A stretch of 64,000 nucleotides of DNA from Paracoccus marinus (GTDB lineage: Bacteria > Pseudomonadota > Alphaproteobacteria > Rhodobacterales > Rhodobacteraceae), in contig NZ_VJYZ01000004.1 in NCBI RefSeq assembly GCF_007018965.1, positions 186,001 through 250,000 of the forward strand, written 5' to 3'. The notes below the pieces were generated by a model. It ran no database searches and had not been told where the DNA came from. It saw nothing but the letters and a program-made list of their open reading frames with translations. Numbering within the stretch: the first letter of the stretch is position 1; each line of letters begins with the position of its first letter. The position numbers were made by a program, and so were the translations under genes. Of this stretch, positions 29,225 to 39,288 are shown one piece after another.

Positions 29225-30421
29225 ATGGCAGACACCACCTACTACATCACCACCCTCACCTTTCCCCATCCTCTCAAGCTGGGATCGTGGAGCGGCGATC
29301 TGGCGGAAAGCACGCCGTTCTACCGTTCGAGCTTCTCGGCCAAGATCGCCAGCTACTCCAAGACGGCCATCGTCGACGATGACGGTGAGTACGAGTTCAC
29401 CGAAAGCGGCGTCGACGACCCGGAATACAACTACCGCCATGAACTGACGCAGCGGCTCGGCGAGGACACGACGATCGGCGGGGTGCCCTATTCGGCCGGG
29501 CAAAGCATCTCGGTGTATCACGGCGGACTGTTCGAACAGCTTGGACCGAACGGCGAAAAGACAGGGAACTTCTTCCGCATCCACGCACCGCACACGATGA
29601 AGGACTTCGATGCGGATGTCATGGGCGACAACAGCACGGTGTTCCTGTTCGCTGTCGAACGCACCGATGCCGAGGGCAACACGTACTTCCCGAAGTTCGA
29701 TACCGAAGCGAACTACAAGTGGGTCGACAACGCGCCGATCTACAGCGTGCAGCCCTGGATTCCCTATCGCAGCAACGCCCAGCTTGCCGCCCCGACCTGC
29801 TTCACCACCGGCACGCTCATCGCCTGCGACAGCGGCTACCGGGCGATCGAGACGCTCGAGCGCGACGATCTCGTCTGCACCCGCGACAACGGCATGCGCC
29901 GCATCCGCTGGATCGGATCGCGCACGCTCGACGCCGCCGACCTGGACCTGAACCCCGCCTTCCGCCCGATCCGCATCCGCGCCGGCGCGCTCGGGAACGG
30001 CCTGCCGGAAGCCGACCTGATCGTCTCGCCGCAGCACCGGGTGCTGGTGCAGTCCGACCTGACCCGCAAGCTGAGCGGCGAATGGCAGGTCCTCGTCGCG
30101 GCCAAGCACCTGACCGACTTGGACGGGATCGACGTGGTGCGCGACGCCACCACCGTGACCTACTGGCACATGCTGTTCGACGGGCACGAGCTGGTGCGGT
30201 CGAACGGCGCATGGACCGAATCGCTCTATGCCGGGCCCGAGGCGATGAAGTCGCTTGACAGCGGCGCGCAGCGCGAGATCCTGCGCCTGTTCCCCGAGCT
30301 GGCGCAGTCGGACACGTCCCGCAACGTCCCCGCCCGCCCGTTCGTCACGGGCCGCGAGGGGCGGCGGATCGCGCGCCACCACGCCCGGACCAACGCGTCG
30401 CTGATCGGGGCGTGGGACTGA
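29225..30421 (+). CDS. Hint-domain (hedgehog/intein-like) protein
   Basis: 398 aa. About residues 1-190 form an Asp/Tyr/Thr-rich region with no motif I recognise. The Hint_2-type domain starts at the nucleophile Cys in AAPTCFTTGTLIACDSG, continues with YRAIETLERDDLV, IRWIGSRTL, LIVSPQHRVLV (block B-type His) and ends with YWHMLFDGHELVRSNGAWTES. Such proteins are common in Rhodobacterales and may self-cleave to release or attach the N-terminal part. No signal peptide, so any export would be non-Sec. Regulated perhaps by CtrA through the box upstream. Confidence 0.85.
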   Translation: MADTTYYITTLTFPHPLKLGSWSGDLAESTPFYRSSFSAKIASYSKTAIVDDDGEYEFTESGVDDPEYNYRHELTQRLGEDTTIGGVPYSAGQSISVYHGGLFEQLGPNGEKTGNFFRIHAPHTMKDFDADVMGDNSTVFLFAVERTDAEGNTYFPKFDTEANYKWVDNAPIYSVQPWIPYRSNAQLAAPTCFTTGTLIACDSGYRAIETLERDDLVCTRDNGMRRIRWIGSRTLDAADLDLNPAFRPIRIRAGALGNGLPEADLIVSPQHRVLVQSDLTRKLSGEWQVLVAAKHLTDLDGIDVVRDATTVTYWHMLFDGHELVRSNGAWTESLYAGPEAMKSLDSGAQREILRLFPELAQSDTSRNVPARPFVTGREGRRIARHHARTNASLIGAWD

Positions 30422-30495
30422 CGACCGTATCGCCCGAAGGTCGGGGCCGGTTGTCCCGGCCCCTCGCCCCGGACGGATGGCTCAGGATGGATGGC

Positions 30496-32193
30496 TCAGC
30501 GAACCGTGATGCGCCCGTCCAGCGCAGGCGCGAAGCCCGGACCCTTGCCGGCCAGGTATTCGGCCAGCACGTCGGCAAGGTCCGGTCCGAAGTCGTAGAC
30601 GTCGGTCGCGTTCGCCTCGAACGCGGTGTAGCCGTCGCCGCCGTTGCGCATGTAGTTGTTTGACACCACGCCATAGGTTGCGGCCGGGTCGATCGGCACC
30701 CAGTTGTCGCCGTCCTTCACCATCACGTCGGAAATGCGTCCGCCCGCCACCGCCGCCGGATCAACGGTGTATTTCAGCCCCGACACCTGCGCGAACCGGC
30801 CCGCGCCTTCCTCGTACTGGCTTGCACCGTTTTCCAGCGCCGCGACCACGTCGGCACCCTTCAGGCGGAAGGTGGCGAGCGTGTTCTGGAACGGCAGGAC
30901 GCTGATGACCTCGCCCATCGTGACCGGACCTGCGTCTATCGCGGCGCGCAGCCCGCCGCCGTTCTGGATCGCGATGGAAACGCCCTGCTCGCGAACCCGC
31001 TCGAGCATGGCGTCGGTCACGACGTCGCCCATTTCGCATTCGCGGGCGCGGCACTGATCGCGGTCCGCCCCGATCGGCGCCGATGTCTCGGCGACCTGCT
31101 TCTGGCGCAGCTCCTCGAGCGGCTTGGCAAGCTCCGCGACGCGCCCCTTGATCGCCTCGTCCTCGGGGACGCTGGCGTCCAGCAGCACCGGCTCGCCAGT
31201 GGCCGCCGTCACCCGCCCCTTGTCGTCGAACGTCAGGACGAGATGGCCGAGATAGCGCCCCGCCGTTCCCGCCTGCACCACCGGAACCTTCGCCCCGTCC
31301 GCGCCCGCGATCATCGTCGGATAATCGCCCGCCGCGTCCTCGTCCCCGGTCTTAAGATAGGTGTGCGAATGCCCGCCCACGACCGCGTCGATGCCCGCGA
31401 CCTTCGCAAGCTCCTGGTCCCGGTCGTAGCCCACATGCGTCAGCGCGATGACCTTGTCCACGCCCTGCTCGGCCAGTTCGGCCGCGCCGGCGGCAAGGCT
31501 TTCGGCCTCGTCCTGAAAGACCACCGTCGGCCCGGGCGAGGCGATCTCGGCCGTCTCGGTCGTGGTCAGGCCCACGATCCCTATCTTCTCGCCCCCCACC
31601 TCGATTACCGCGGTCTTGGGCAGCTTGCCCTTCAGCACGTTCGACTGCGACACGTCGATGTTGGCCGACACGACCGGGAACTCGACCCCGTCCAGCAGCA
31701 CGGCCAGCCCCTCGGGGCCGTCGTCGAACTCGTGGTTGCCCACGGTCATCGCGTCATAGCCCAGCAGGGTCATCAGCTGTACCGTGTCCTTGCCCTTGTA
31801 GGTCGTGTAGAACAGCGACCCCTGGTACTGGTCGCCCGCGTCCAGCAGGATCACCGGCTCGCCCTTGGCCTCGGCGTCCTTGCGGATCTGCGCGATGGCG
31901 GTCGCAAGGCGGGCCGACCCGCCGAAGCACTCGTTCTTGGCCTGGGTCTCGGCGTCGCAGGTGCTGTCGTACTTGTTCACCGGCTCGACACGGCTGTGAA
32001 AGTCGTTGGTGTGAAGGACGTGCAGCGTGACGTCCGCATGGGCAAGCCCGGCCGACAGCGCCAGCGCGGCCGCGCCGCTCGACAGCGCGCCGACCGCGCG
32101 GCGCAGGCCGACCCGCGTGCACGACGGGGCGGCCGTGCGAGACGGGGCGGCGGTGCGAAACTGCGTTGGGGTGCGGAACAGGGTGGGGGACAT
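30496..32193 (-). CDS. Periplasmic bifunctional UDP-sugar hydrolase/5'-nucleotidase family protein
   Basis: 565 aa from ATG 32193 (GGAGCG upstream). Long basic N-terminal region, then a signal peptide ending near GLAHA (about 53). Metallophosphatase domain: HVLHTNDFHSR, DAGDQYQGS, VGNHEFDDGP, LTHVGYDRD, GGHSHTYL. C-terminal 5'-nucleotidase domain from about 330: AIQNGGGLRAAID, LPFQNTLATF and NNYMRNGGDGY. It hydrolyses nucleotides outside the inner membrane for phosphate and nucleoside salvage; exact substrate not shown. Confidence 0.92.
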   Translation of the reverse strand: MSPTLFRTPTQFRTAAPSRTAAPSCTRVGLRRAVGALSSGAAALALSAGLAHADVTLHVLHTNDFHSRVEPVNKYDSTCDAETQAKNECFGGSARLATAIAQIRKDAEAKGEPVILLDAGDQYQGSLFYTTYKGKDTVQLMTLLGYDAMTVGNHEFDDGPEGLAVLLDGVEFPVVSANIDVSQSNVLKGKLPKTAVIEVGGEKIGIVGLTTTETAEIASPGPTVVFQDEAESLAAGAAELAEQGVDKVIALTHVGYDRDQELAKVAGIDAVVGGHSHTYLKTGDEDAAGDYPTMIAGADGAKVPVVQAGTAGRYLGHLVLTFDDKGRVTAATGEPVLLDASVPEDEAIKGRVAELAKPLEELRQKQVAETSAPIGADRDQCRARECEMGDVVTDAMLERVREQGVSIAIQNGGGLRAAIDAGPVTMGEVISVLPFQNTLATFRLKGADVVAALENGASQYEEGAGRFAQVSGLKYTVDPAAVAGGRISDVMVKDGDNWVPIDPAATYGVVSNNYMRNGGDGYTAFEANATDVYDFGPDLADVLAEYLAGKGPGFAPALDGRITVR

Positions 32194-32307
32194 GGTTCGC
32201 TCCAATCCGGCTGAAAGGCACCTCCTACCATAGTGGCCGCGAACCGTTTGTGACAGCCGCCGTCCTGCCCGCTTGACCGCCTCGGCGATGCACCGCACAA
32301 CCGCGCG

Positions 32308-32646
32308 ATGATGATCTACAAGATCCTGCGGGCCGACGAATGGGCCGACCTTCGCGCACAGGGCGAAACCGCCGGCGCGCCGGTGGACGTGGCGGACGGC
32401 TTCGTCCACTTCTCGACCGCGCCGCAGGTGCACGAAACCCTGCGCCGTCATTTCGCGGGCGAGGCCGGCCTGCACCTGCTGGCATGCGACGCGGACGCGA
32501 TGGGCGACGCCCTCAGGTGGGAGCCGTCGCGCGGCGGCGCGCTCTTTCCCCACCTTTACCGCCCGCTCCGGCTGTCCGACGTGCGCTTCGACCGCCCCGT
32601 GACGATGGCCGCCGAGGGCACCCACGACACCGGACCCCTGGCATGA
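32308..32646 (+). CDS. DUF952 family protein
   Basis: 112 aa: [14 protein letters not shown], then [26 protein letters not shown] and [19 protein letters not shown], the classic DUF952 layout. Function unknown; often next to pyrD in alphaproteobacteria. Two adjacent ATGs (32308, 32311) are both possible starts. The stop overlaps pyrD (ATGA). Confidence 0.9.
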   Translation: MMIYKILRADEWADLRAQGETAGAPVDVADGFVHFSTAPQVHETLRRHFAGEAGLHLLACDADAMGDALRWEPSRGGALFPHLYRPLRLSDVRFDRPVTMAAEGTHDTGPLA

Positions 32647-33722
32647 GCGTGGTCGAACGCCTGGGGCTTGCCGCCCTGCACCGCCTGCCGCCCGAACGCG
32701 CGCACGACCTGTCGCTGACGCTGCTGGCGCGCGGGCTGGTGCCGCTGCCGAACGCGCCCGTGACCTCGCCCCGCCTGTCCACCAGCCTCGCCGGGCTGCA
32801 CCTGCCGAACCCGGTGGGCCTTGCGGCGGGCTACGACAAGAACGCGCGCGCGGTCGACACGCTCGCCCGCGCCGGGTTCGGGTTTGTCGAGGTTGGGGCC
32901 GCCACCCCGCGCCCGCAGCCCGGCAACCCCCAGCCGCGCCTGTTCCGGCTGCCCGGCGACCGCGCGATCATCAACCGCTTCGGCTTCAACAACGAAGGCG
33001 CGGCCGCGATCCGTGACCGCCTCGCCGCCCGCAAGCGCGGCGGCGTGCCCGTCGGCCTCAACATAGGCGCCAACAAGGACAGCACCGACCGCGCCGCCGA
33101 CTTCGCCGAGGTGACGCGCCTTTGCGCCCCGGTCGCCGATTTCCTGACGGTGAACGTCAGCTCGCCCAACACCGAAAAGCTGCGCGACCTGCAGGGCGCG
33201 CAGGCGCTCGCCGCGCTGCTTTCGGGCGTCCTGACGGCGCGCGAACGATCGGGCGCGCGTCCGCCCGTCTTCGTCAAGATCGCCCCCGACATGGACGACG
33301 CGGCGCTGGCCGAACTTGCCTCCGTGGTGCTGGACAGCGGCGTGGACGGGCTGATCGCCACCAACACCACCCTGTCGCGCAACGGACTGTCGGACCCGCA
33401 GTCCGGCGAAACCGGCGGCCTGTCCGGCGCGCCACTGTTCGACCGGTCCACGCGGGTTCTGGCCAAACTGCACCTGCTGACGCGAGGCCGCCTGCCGATC
33501 ATCGGCGTCGGCGGCGTCGGCAGCGCGCAGCAGGCATGGGACAAGATCGCCGCGGGCGCCACCGCCGTGCAGGTCTATTCGGCGCTGATCTATCAGGGCC
33601 TGTCGCTTGGCTCCCGGATCGCCCGCGACATGGGCCGGATGGCCGAGGCGCAGGGCCTCGCCCGCATCTCGGACCTGACCGGGCGCGACGCCGACCGCTG
33701 GGCGGCGGCCCCCGCGCCCTAG
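32643..33722 (+). CDS. pyrD: Dihydroorotate dehydrogenase (quinone), class 2
   Basis: Membrane-associated FMN enzyme of pyrimidine synthesis. 359 aa from ATG 32643. N-terminal helices ([16 protein letters not shown]) for membrane contact, then [55 protein letters not shown] with the class 2 catalytic Ser, and IIGVGGVGS. Converges on cysE with the two stop codons sharing CTAG. Confidence 0.96.
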   Translation: MSVVERLGLAALHRLPPERAHDLSLTLLARGLVPLPNAPVTSPRLSTSLAGLHLPNPVGLAAGYDKNARAVDTLARAGFGFVEVGAATPRPQPGNPQPRLFRLPGDRAIINRFGFNNEGAAAIRDRLAARKRGGVPVGLNIGANKDSTDRAADFAEVTRLCAPVADFLTVNVSSPNTEKLRDLQGAQALAALLSGVLTARERSGARPPVFVKIAPDMDDAALAELASVVLDSGVDGLIATNTTLSRNGLSDPQSGETGGLSGAPLFDRSTRVLAKLHLLTRGRLPIIGVGGVGSAQQAWDKIAAGATAVQVYSALIYQGLSLGSRIARDMGRMAEAQGLARISDLTGRDADRWAAAPAP

Positions 33723-34561
33723 TCCTTCAGCAGCTGGTCCATCGCGGTGGACGGCGCGGCGCAGCCCGCATCGCCCACGACCCGCGCGGGCACGCCCGCG
33801 ACGGTCTTGCAGTGCGGCACGTCCGACAGCACGACCGAGCCCGCCGCGATCCGGCTGTGATGGCCCACGCGGATGTTGCCCAGCACCTTTGCGCCCGCGC
33901 CGATCATCACCCCGTCCTCGATCTTGGGATGGCGGTCGCCGTTGCCCTTGCCGGTCCCGCCCAGCGTGACGGAATGCAGCATCGACACGTCGTTGCCGAC
34001 GACCGCGGTTTCCCCGATCACGATCGAATGCGCATGATCCAGCATCACGCCGGTCCCGATCCGGGCGCCGGGATGGATGTCCACGCCGAACACTTCCGAA
34101 CAGCGCATCTGCACGAAATAAGCCATATCGCGGCGGTCGTTGTTCCACAGCCAATGCGCGATCCGGTAAGCCTGCAGCGCCTGGAACCCCTTGAAGAACA
34201 GCATCGGCTGCATCAGCCGGTGGCAGGCCGGGTCGCGCTGAAAGACGGCAACCAGGTCCGCCCGGCCGGCATCCGCAAGCGCGGGCTCGCGCGCATGCGC
34301 GTGGTCGGCGATCTCGCGCAGGATCTGCTCGCTCATCTCGTTCGACGCGAGCTTCAGCGAAAAGCGATAGGCCAGCGCGGCCTCGAAGGTGGCGTGGTGC
34401 AACAGCCCCGCGTGGATCAGCGACCCCAGCAGCGGCTCGTTCTGGACGACGCCCGCCGCCTCGGACCGGATCTGCGACCACAGCGCGCCGCGCGAGGGCA
34501 TCGGTTCATCCGCCGCGCGTTCGCCGGCGAGCGGCACGATCTCGACCACCGATCCGTCCAT
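33719..34561 (-). CDS. cysE: Serine O-acetyltransferase
   Basis: First step of cysteine synthesis. 280 aa with the N-terminal helical SAT domain ([12 protein letters not shown]..., FHATF-like [13 protein letters not shown]) and the left-handed beta-helix: [64 protein letters not shown]. cysE flanks the GTA cluster downstream of g15 in Rhodobacter capsulatus too, so the arrangement is conserved. Confidence 0.95.
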   Translation of the reverse strand: MDGSVVEIVPLAGERAADEPMPSRGALWSQIRSEAAGVVQNEPLLGSLIHAGLLHHATFEAALAYRFSLKLASNEMSEQILREIADHAHAREPALADAGRADLVAVFQRDPACHRLMQPMLFFKGFQALQAYRIAHWLWNNDRRDMAYFVQMRCSEVFGVDIHPGARIGTGVMLDHAHSIVIGETAVVGNDVSMLHSVTLGGTGKGNGDRHPKIEDGVMIGAGAKVLGNIRVGHHSRIAAGSVVLSDVPHCKTVAGVPARVVGDAGCAAPSTAMDQLLKD

Positions 34562-34642
34562 GACGAGAACCTTTCACCTGCGCAGGCCCCCAATCTAGGC
34601 GGTCCGGGCGCGGATCGAAAGGCCCCGCGCCCGATTCGTTCT

Positions 34643-35356
34643 TCAGCCGGGCAGCTTCAGCTCCAGCCAGTGCGCGGCCAGCTTGACCCGCCCGCCCGAG
34701 AACACGCCGCCCGTCGCCGTCAGCTTCAGGTTCGCCGGATCGTAATAGGTCATCGGCTGCGACAGCATGCCCCGTGCCCAGCTTCCCTGCCCCTTGCCCA
34801 GGTTCTTGCCAAAGCGGTCAAGCCCGTCCGCCGTGCCCAGCGTCCAGCTTTGCAAGGTGCCCGTGATCGCCTCGACCACGCGCGCGGTGCAGCCGATCAC
34901 CATGACCCCGCCCGGGATGTAGAGCGTCGAGTCCACCGTGCCGCCGCTCGCGGTCACGACCTCGGCCTCGGCCATGCCCGCACACAGACCGCCGCCCCCC
35001 GCCCCCAGCGACAGCGCGCCAGGGACCCAGCCCGCGCCGTCGTGGACGGCGTTGACGCCCCGGTCGCGCACAAAGGCCTGCTGGCCCGCGCGCGGCGTGG
35101 TGAACACCCAGCCCCCGTTCGCGCCGGTGGCGACCAGCCCGCCCCTTCCCGCCCACTCGTTGACGGCGTTGGCCGGAACGCCCCAGCTCATCCCCTCGAA
35201 CCCGGCGGTGGGCGGCTGCGTCCGCGACGCGCTTTCCAGCGCAAGGTTGACCAGCCCGTCCAGCCGGACGAGCGCATCGTTGACGGTGACGTGCTTTTGC
35301 GCCTGCGCGGGTTGCAGCAGCGGCAGCCCCAGGCGCGCGGTGTTCTGGTCAGGCAT
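34643..35356 (-). CDS. DUF2793 protein, candidate GTA head-spike/fibre protein
   Basis: 237 aa from ATG 35356. The DUF2793 part is the N-terminal half: LGLPLLQPAQAQKHVTVNDALVRLD, then FVRDRGVNAVHDGAGW; the C-terminal half (about 135-237) looks like a beta-rich binding domain. Its first 8 bp overlap the end of g15, so it belongs to the GTA transcript. In Rhodobacter capsulatus a DUF2793 protein (GhsA) is part of the GTA head spikes; I infer the same kind of role here but not strict orthology. Confidence 0.75.
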   Translation of the reverse strand: MPDQNTARLGLPLLQPAQAQKHVTVNDALVRLDGLVNLALESASRTQPPTAGFEGMSWGVPANAVNEWAGRGGLVATGANGGWVFTTPRAGQQAFVRDRGVNAVHDGAGWVPGALSLGAGGGGLCAGMAEAEVVTASGGTVDSTLYIPGGVMVIGCTARVVEAITGTLQSWTLGTADGLDRFGKNLGKGQGSWARGMLSQPMTYYDPANLKLTATGGVFSGGRVKLAAHWLELKLPG

Positions 35357-38300
35357 TGATCGTTCTCCTTGCAAACGGGCCCGGCCCGTAGTCGTCCGAA
35401 AGCTGCGCGACCTCGGCGTCGAACGCCCCGCCCTGCCGCGCGGCGGTCCAGGCGGCGGCGGGCACCGTGCAGGCGGGCGCGCCCGCCACGTCCTGCCACA
35501 GCACCGCGCCATTGCGCGTCAGCCGCACGAGATAGCGTTCCGCGCCCTCGCCCAGCGGCACGTCCACCCCATCCCAGCCGTCGCCGCCGATCCGGGTGCG
35601 CCGGATCCATGTCAGGCTCGCGCCCGCGACCCGCAGGTGACACGGCGACAGCGGCCGCAGGCCTGCGCCCGCAAAGGCATGGCCAAGCTGGCGATAGCTC
35701 GGGTCCTCGGGCGGCCGCGTGGCCGGGCCGATCCCCCAGTAGCGCATCTGCCCGCGTGCGTTGGGCGGCAGGATCACCTGCCGCAGCGCCTCGTCCACCA
35801 GCACGACGACGCTGCCCGCGGGCCACACCTCGGGCATGGCGGCGTCGGTGCCCGCCTGCCCCCGCAGCCTGCGCGCGATCTCCCACACGCCCGGCGCGAC
35901 GGGAACCGCATCGGCGAACTGCATCAGCTCCCAGCCGCCCGGCGTCCCGTCCCCGATCGCCAGCAGGTTCCCCCCCGCCATCAGCGCGGGGTCCGAGATC
36001 GACTTGAGCGCCCCGCCCTTCAGCCGGATCCGCAGCGCCGGGCCGCGGTCCCACACCCCCGCGCGCGCCGTCGCAAGCGGCGCCAGCGTGACGCCCATGA
36101 TCGCCGGCACGGCAAGGTTCACGTTGGGCGCATAGCCCCCGCTTTCCTCGGTCGAGACCCAGGCCGACACCGCCCCCGGCCAAGGGGTCGCGGTGGCCGC
36201 GAGCCAGGGCGCGTGCGCCACCTCGTCCCCCCGCAGCAGCGGCAGGTCCAGGAACATCGGCCACACGGGCACCGGCGGGTGGAACCGCCGCGCGGGGTCC
36301 GCCTCGGGCGGGCGGACGGCGGGGCGATAGACCCCCGGTTCCACCCGCACCGCATCGATGACCAGCGCGCCCGCGCGCTCCACCCGGTCGATCCGCCAGC
36401 GTTGCCCGCCGCCCGGCCCATCGCCCGGTCCACCACCCAGCCCGTCACCCAGCGCGATCACGTCGCCGGGGCCCAGCCGCGCCTGCGACGGCGGCAACAC
36501 CAGCCGCAGCCGGTCCCGCGCCACGCCGGACTCGGCCAGCCACCGCTCGGCCACGTCCAGCCCCTCGCCGCGCGTCAGGACCAGCGGCAACTCGCTGTCC
36601 GACACGGTGGTCTGGCTCTGCCCCGGCAGCGTCGCCTCGGCCGTCGCGGTGGCATGGTCGCCCCCCGCCGCGACATGGCTCAGCCGCACGCGCCCCACCA
36701 GCTCGGGCGCGGGCGCGCGGGTGATCTCGACCCCCGCAAGCCCGTCGGCTTCCGCCAGATCGTCCGCTCCCACGACCGCCGCGACCCGCGCGCCGCGCAT
36801 GGCGAACCGCAGGACCCCGTCGCGTTCGGCGGCATCGAACCCATAGGCCAGCATCAAGGGCTGCAACGCCGCCCGCCCCGTCTGCCCGCCCTGCAACGCA
36901 TAACCCCGCACGATCCCCGACAGGGCCGAGGTGTCGAACGCCCGCACCCCGGCCTCGCGGCAGATCGCGGTCACCAGCGCCGCCAGCGGCACCGCACCCG
37001 CGCGGCCGTTGAGCCAGTGGCCCCGCTCCCACGCCGCGCCGTCCGACCACAGGTCGCCCCGCGCCGGAAACGCCGGATAGGGCCGCGCGTCCCAGGCCCA
37101 GACATGCGCGCGCGCCATGTCCACCATCCGCCCGCCGCCCGCCATCGCGGGGTTGTTGGCCGGATCGGCCCAATAATCGTTGACCGCGCGCACATAGGCC
37201 GCCTGCAACCCGTCGTCCCGCCGCCCGTCCGAGAACCACGGCAGCATCGATTCCGAGCTCATCGCGTCGAGGAACTTGTTAGGCTGGTTGGTGCCCTTGT
37301 CCAACGCCGCACAGCCGTATTCCGTGAACCACACCGGCTTCGACCCCGGCACCCAGGCGGTCGGCGCCGCCTGCCGCACGCCGCCGATCCGCTCGTGATG
37401 CGGGTTGCCCCACCAGCCGCGAATGTCCTTGCAGCGCCAGATCCACGGCTCGCCCGCGCCGTCCGTGACAGGCGTCCGCCGCTGATGCGCGCGGTCGAGG
37501 TCGCTGGCATAATACCAGGCGAAATACTCGCCGCCGCAGACGTTGCCGCGCAGATAGGCGGGGTCGTCGATCCGCCCGAAGCGCGCATCGAGGTGCGATT
37601 CCCCATCCCGCCAGTCCGACAGGGGCAGGTAGTTGTCGATCCCCACGAAGTCGATGTTGCGGTCCGCCCAAAGCGGGTCGAGGTGAAACCGCACCTCCCC
37701 GTTGCCCGGATGGTGGCCGAAATACTCGCTCCAGTCGGCGGCATAGCCCAGCTTGACGCTTGGGCCCAGAATCGCGCGCACGTCCGCCGCCAGCGCCTTC
37801 AGCGCGGCGACCGCCGGGTAGCTGCCGCCCGGACCCCGGATCTGCGTCAGGCCGATCATCTCGGACCCGATCAGGAACGCGTCGATCCCGCCCGCCATCG
37901 CGCACAGATGCGCGTAGTGCAGGATGAAGCGTCGATAGGACCAGCCGTCCGGCCCCGAATAGACGACCTTGCCGTCGCGCACGGCGAAATCGCCCCGCGC
38001 CGCGGTGCCGAAGAACGCCGCGACCTCGGCCTCGGCCCGCGCCGTCAGGCCGTTGCCCGCCTCGCAGGTGATCCGCCCGCGCCAGGGCATGACGGCCTGC
38101 TCGCCCTTGCCGGTCAGAGGGTCCGGGCGGCCGTTCCCCTTCAGCTGTTCCATCAGAATGAACGGATAGAACACCGCGCGCCGCCCGCTCGCCGCGATCG
38201 CCCGCAGCGCCTCGACCACGGACCCGTCCGACGGCGTGCCGCCATAGATCGGCCGCCCGTTCGACCGTGCCACCAGGTCCGCGCCCGCCCGGTCGATCCC

Positions 38301-39233
38301 GCCCGCGCGCCACGGCATCTCGGCCCCGTCGCTTTCCTTCTGCTCGACCTTGGGGCGCACGGTGCAGCGCCCGGCGCGCAGGTCGTCCCCGAACCACGAC
38401 ACCACCAGCGATACCGATCCCACCTTCGGCAACTCGCGCCCCAGCGCGTCCAGCGACACCTGCAAGTCGGTGCCGCCTGCGGCGGTGTTGCGGTTGACGA
38501 TCTTCGTCTCGCCCAGGCCCAGGTCGTGGCTTACCTGCGACGTGGCCAGCGAATATTCCCCCGTGCCGGGGATCATCGCCACCGCCTGCACGTCGCGGGA
38601 CAGGCCGCTGTCGGCATCTGCCGCGCGCGTCACCTCGAAGCTCAGCTGCGGCACGCGGTTGCCCCAGCGTTCAAGGCCAAGCTCCTCCAGCACGACATAG
38701 GCGATGCCGCGATAGGCGGGGGCGTTCTCGCCCTCGTGCGCGACGATGCAGGGGTCGGGCAGTTGCGCCTCGCCGCCGCGATAGACGCGCATGTTCAGCT
38801 CGTCCGCCGCGACCTCCTCGCCGTCGGCCCAGACCCGGCCCACGCCCAGGATCGGCCCTTCGCACAGCGCGACCGCCATGCTGAGACGATAGCTCACCTC
38901 CGTCACACGCGGCCCGCCGGTCCCCTTGCCGCCCCCGCCCGAGCTGCGCGTGACCTCCGTCACCGGCGCGGCCCAGATCACGTGGCCGGGAACGCGCATC
39001 TGCCCCCAGACGCGCGCGATCGCGGTGCCCTCGCCCGCCGTCTGCAGGCGCAGCCGGTCGATCCGGCCGGTCTCCACCGGCCGGGTGCCCGCGCCCAGCA
39101 GGCGCTCGTCGATGACGCGGCCCAGCGTCGCGCCCACGGCGCGGCCGATCACGGCACCCGACAGGCCAAGGACGGTCCCCCCGAACCCCGCCCCGACAGA
39201 TGCGCCCGCCGCCGCCAGCAGAATCGTCGCCAT
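35349..39233 (-). CDS. GTA g15, megatron tail-tip protein with GTA TIM-barrel domain
   Basis: 1294 aa. ATG 39233 (MATIL) is preferred over the in-frame ATG two codons earlier because AAGGGG then sits 7 nt upstream. N-terminal hydrophobic stretch (ILLAAAGASVGAGFGGTVLG), tail-hub-like region, then a TIM barrel resembling a glycosidase (GYAADWSEYFGHHPGNGEV, VGIDNYLPLSDW, KPVWFTEYGC with the acid Glu), and a C-terminal phage-tail domain. In the Rhodobacter GTA this protein forms the tail tip involved in DNA passage through the recipient envelope. Confidence 0.93.
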   Translation of the reverse strand: MATILLAAAGASVGAGFGGTVLGLSGAVIGRAVGATLGRVIDERLLGAGTRPVETGRIDRLRLQTAGEGTAIARVWGQMRVPGHVIWAAPVTEVTRSSGGGGKGTGGPRVTEVSYRLSMAVALCEGPILGVGRVWADGEEVAADELNMRVYRGGEAQLPDPCIVAHEGENAPAYRGIAYVVLEELGLERWGNRVPQLSFEVTRAADADSGLSRDVQAVAMIPGTGEYSLATSQVSHDLGLGETKIVNRNTAAGGTDLQVSLDALGRELPKVGSVSLVVSWFGDDLRAGRCTVRPKVEQKESDGAEMPWRAGGIDRAGADLVARSNGRPIYGGTPSDGSVVEALRAIAASGRRAVFYPFILMEQLKGNGRPDPLTGKGEQAVMPWRGRITCEAGNGLTARAEAEVAAFFGTAARGDFAVRDGKVVYSGPDGWSYRRFILHYAHLCAMAGGIDAFLIGSEMIGLTQIRGPGGSYPAVAALKALAADVRAILGPSVKLGYAADWSEYFGHHPGNGEVRFHLDPLWADRNIDFVGIDNYLPLSDWRDGESHLDARFGRIDDPAYLRGNVCGGEYFAWYYASDLDRAHQRRTPVTDGAGEPWIWRCKDIRGWWGNPHHERIGGVRQAAPTAWVPGSKPVWFTEYGCAALDKGTNQPNKFLDAMSSESMLPWFSDGRRDDGLQAAYVRAVNDYWADPANNPAMAGGGRMVDMARAHVWAWDARPYPAFPARGDLWSDGAAWERGHWLNGRAGAVPLAALVTAICREAGVRAFDTSALSGIVRGYALQGGQTGRAALQPLMLAYGFDAAERDGVLRFAMRGARVAAVVGADDLAEADGLAGVEITRAPAPELVGRVRLSHVAAGGDHATATAEATLPGQSQTTVSDSELPLVLTRGEGLDVAERWLAESGVARDRLRLVLPPSQARLGPGDVIALGDGLGGGPGDGPGGGQRWRIDRVERAGALVIDAVRVEPGVYRPAVRPPEADPARRFHPPVPVWPMFLDLPLLRGDEVAHAPWLAATATPWPGAVSAWVSTEESGGYAPNVNLAVPAIMGVTLAPLATARAGVWDRGPALRIRLKGGALKSISDPALMAGGNLLAIGDGTPGGWELMQFADAVPVAPGVWEIARRLRGQAGTDAAMPEVWPAGSVVVLVDEALRQVILPPNARGQMRYWGIGPATRPPEDPSYRQLGHAFAGAGLRPLSPCHLRVAGASLTWIRRTRIGGDGWDGVDVPLGEGAERYLVRLTRNGAVLWQDVAGAPACTVPAAAWTAARQGGAFDAEVAQLSDDYGPGPFARRTINA

Positions 39234-39263
39234 CGCCATTCCCCTTTAGATCGAACTGCGTCA

Positions 39264-39281
39264 GCCGCCCCGGCGGGCGGC
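39264..39281 (-). other. Stem-loop between GTA g14 and g15
   Basis: GCCGCCC-CGGC-GGGCGGC, a perfect 7-bp stem with a 4-nt loop inside the 55-bp gap. No U-tract follows, so mRNA processing or stability is likelier than termination. Confidence 0.45.
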
Positions 39282-39288
39282 CTCATTC

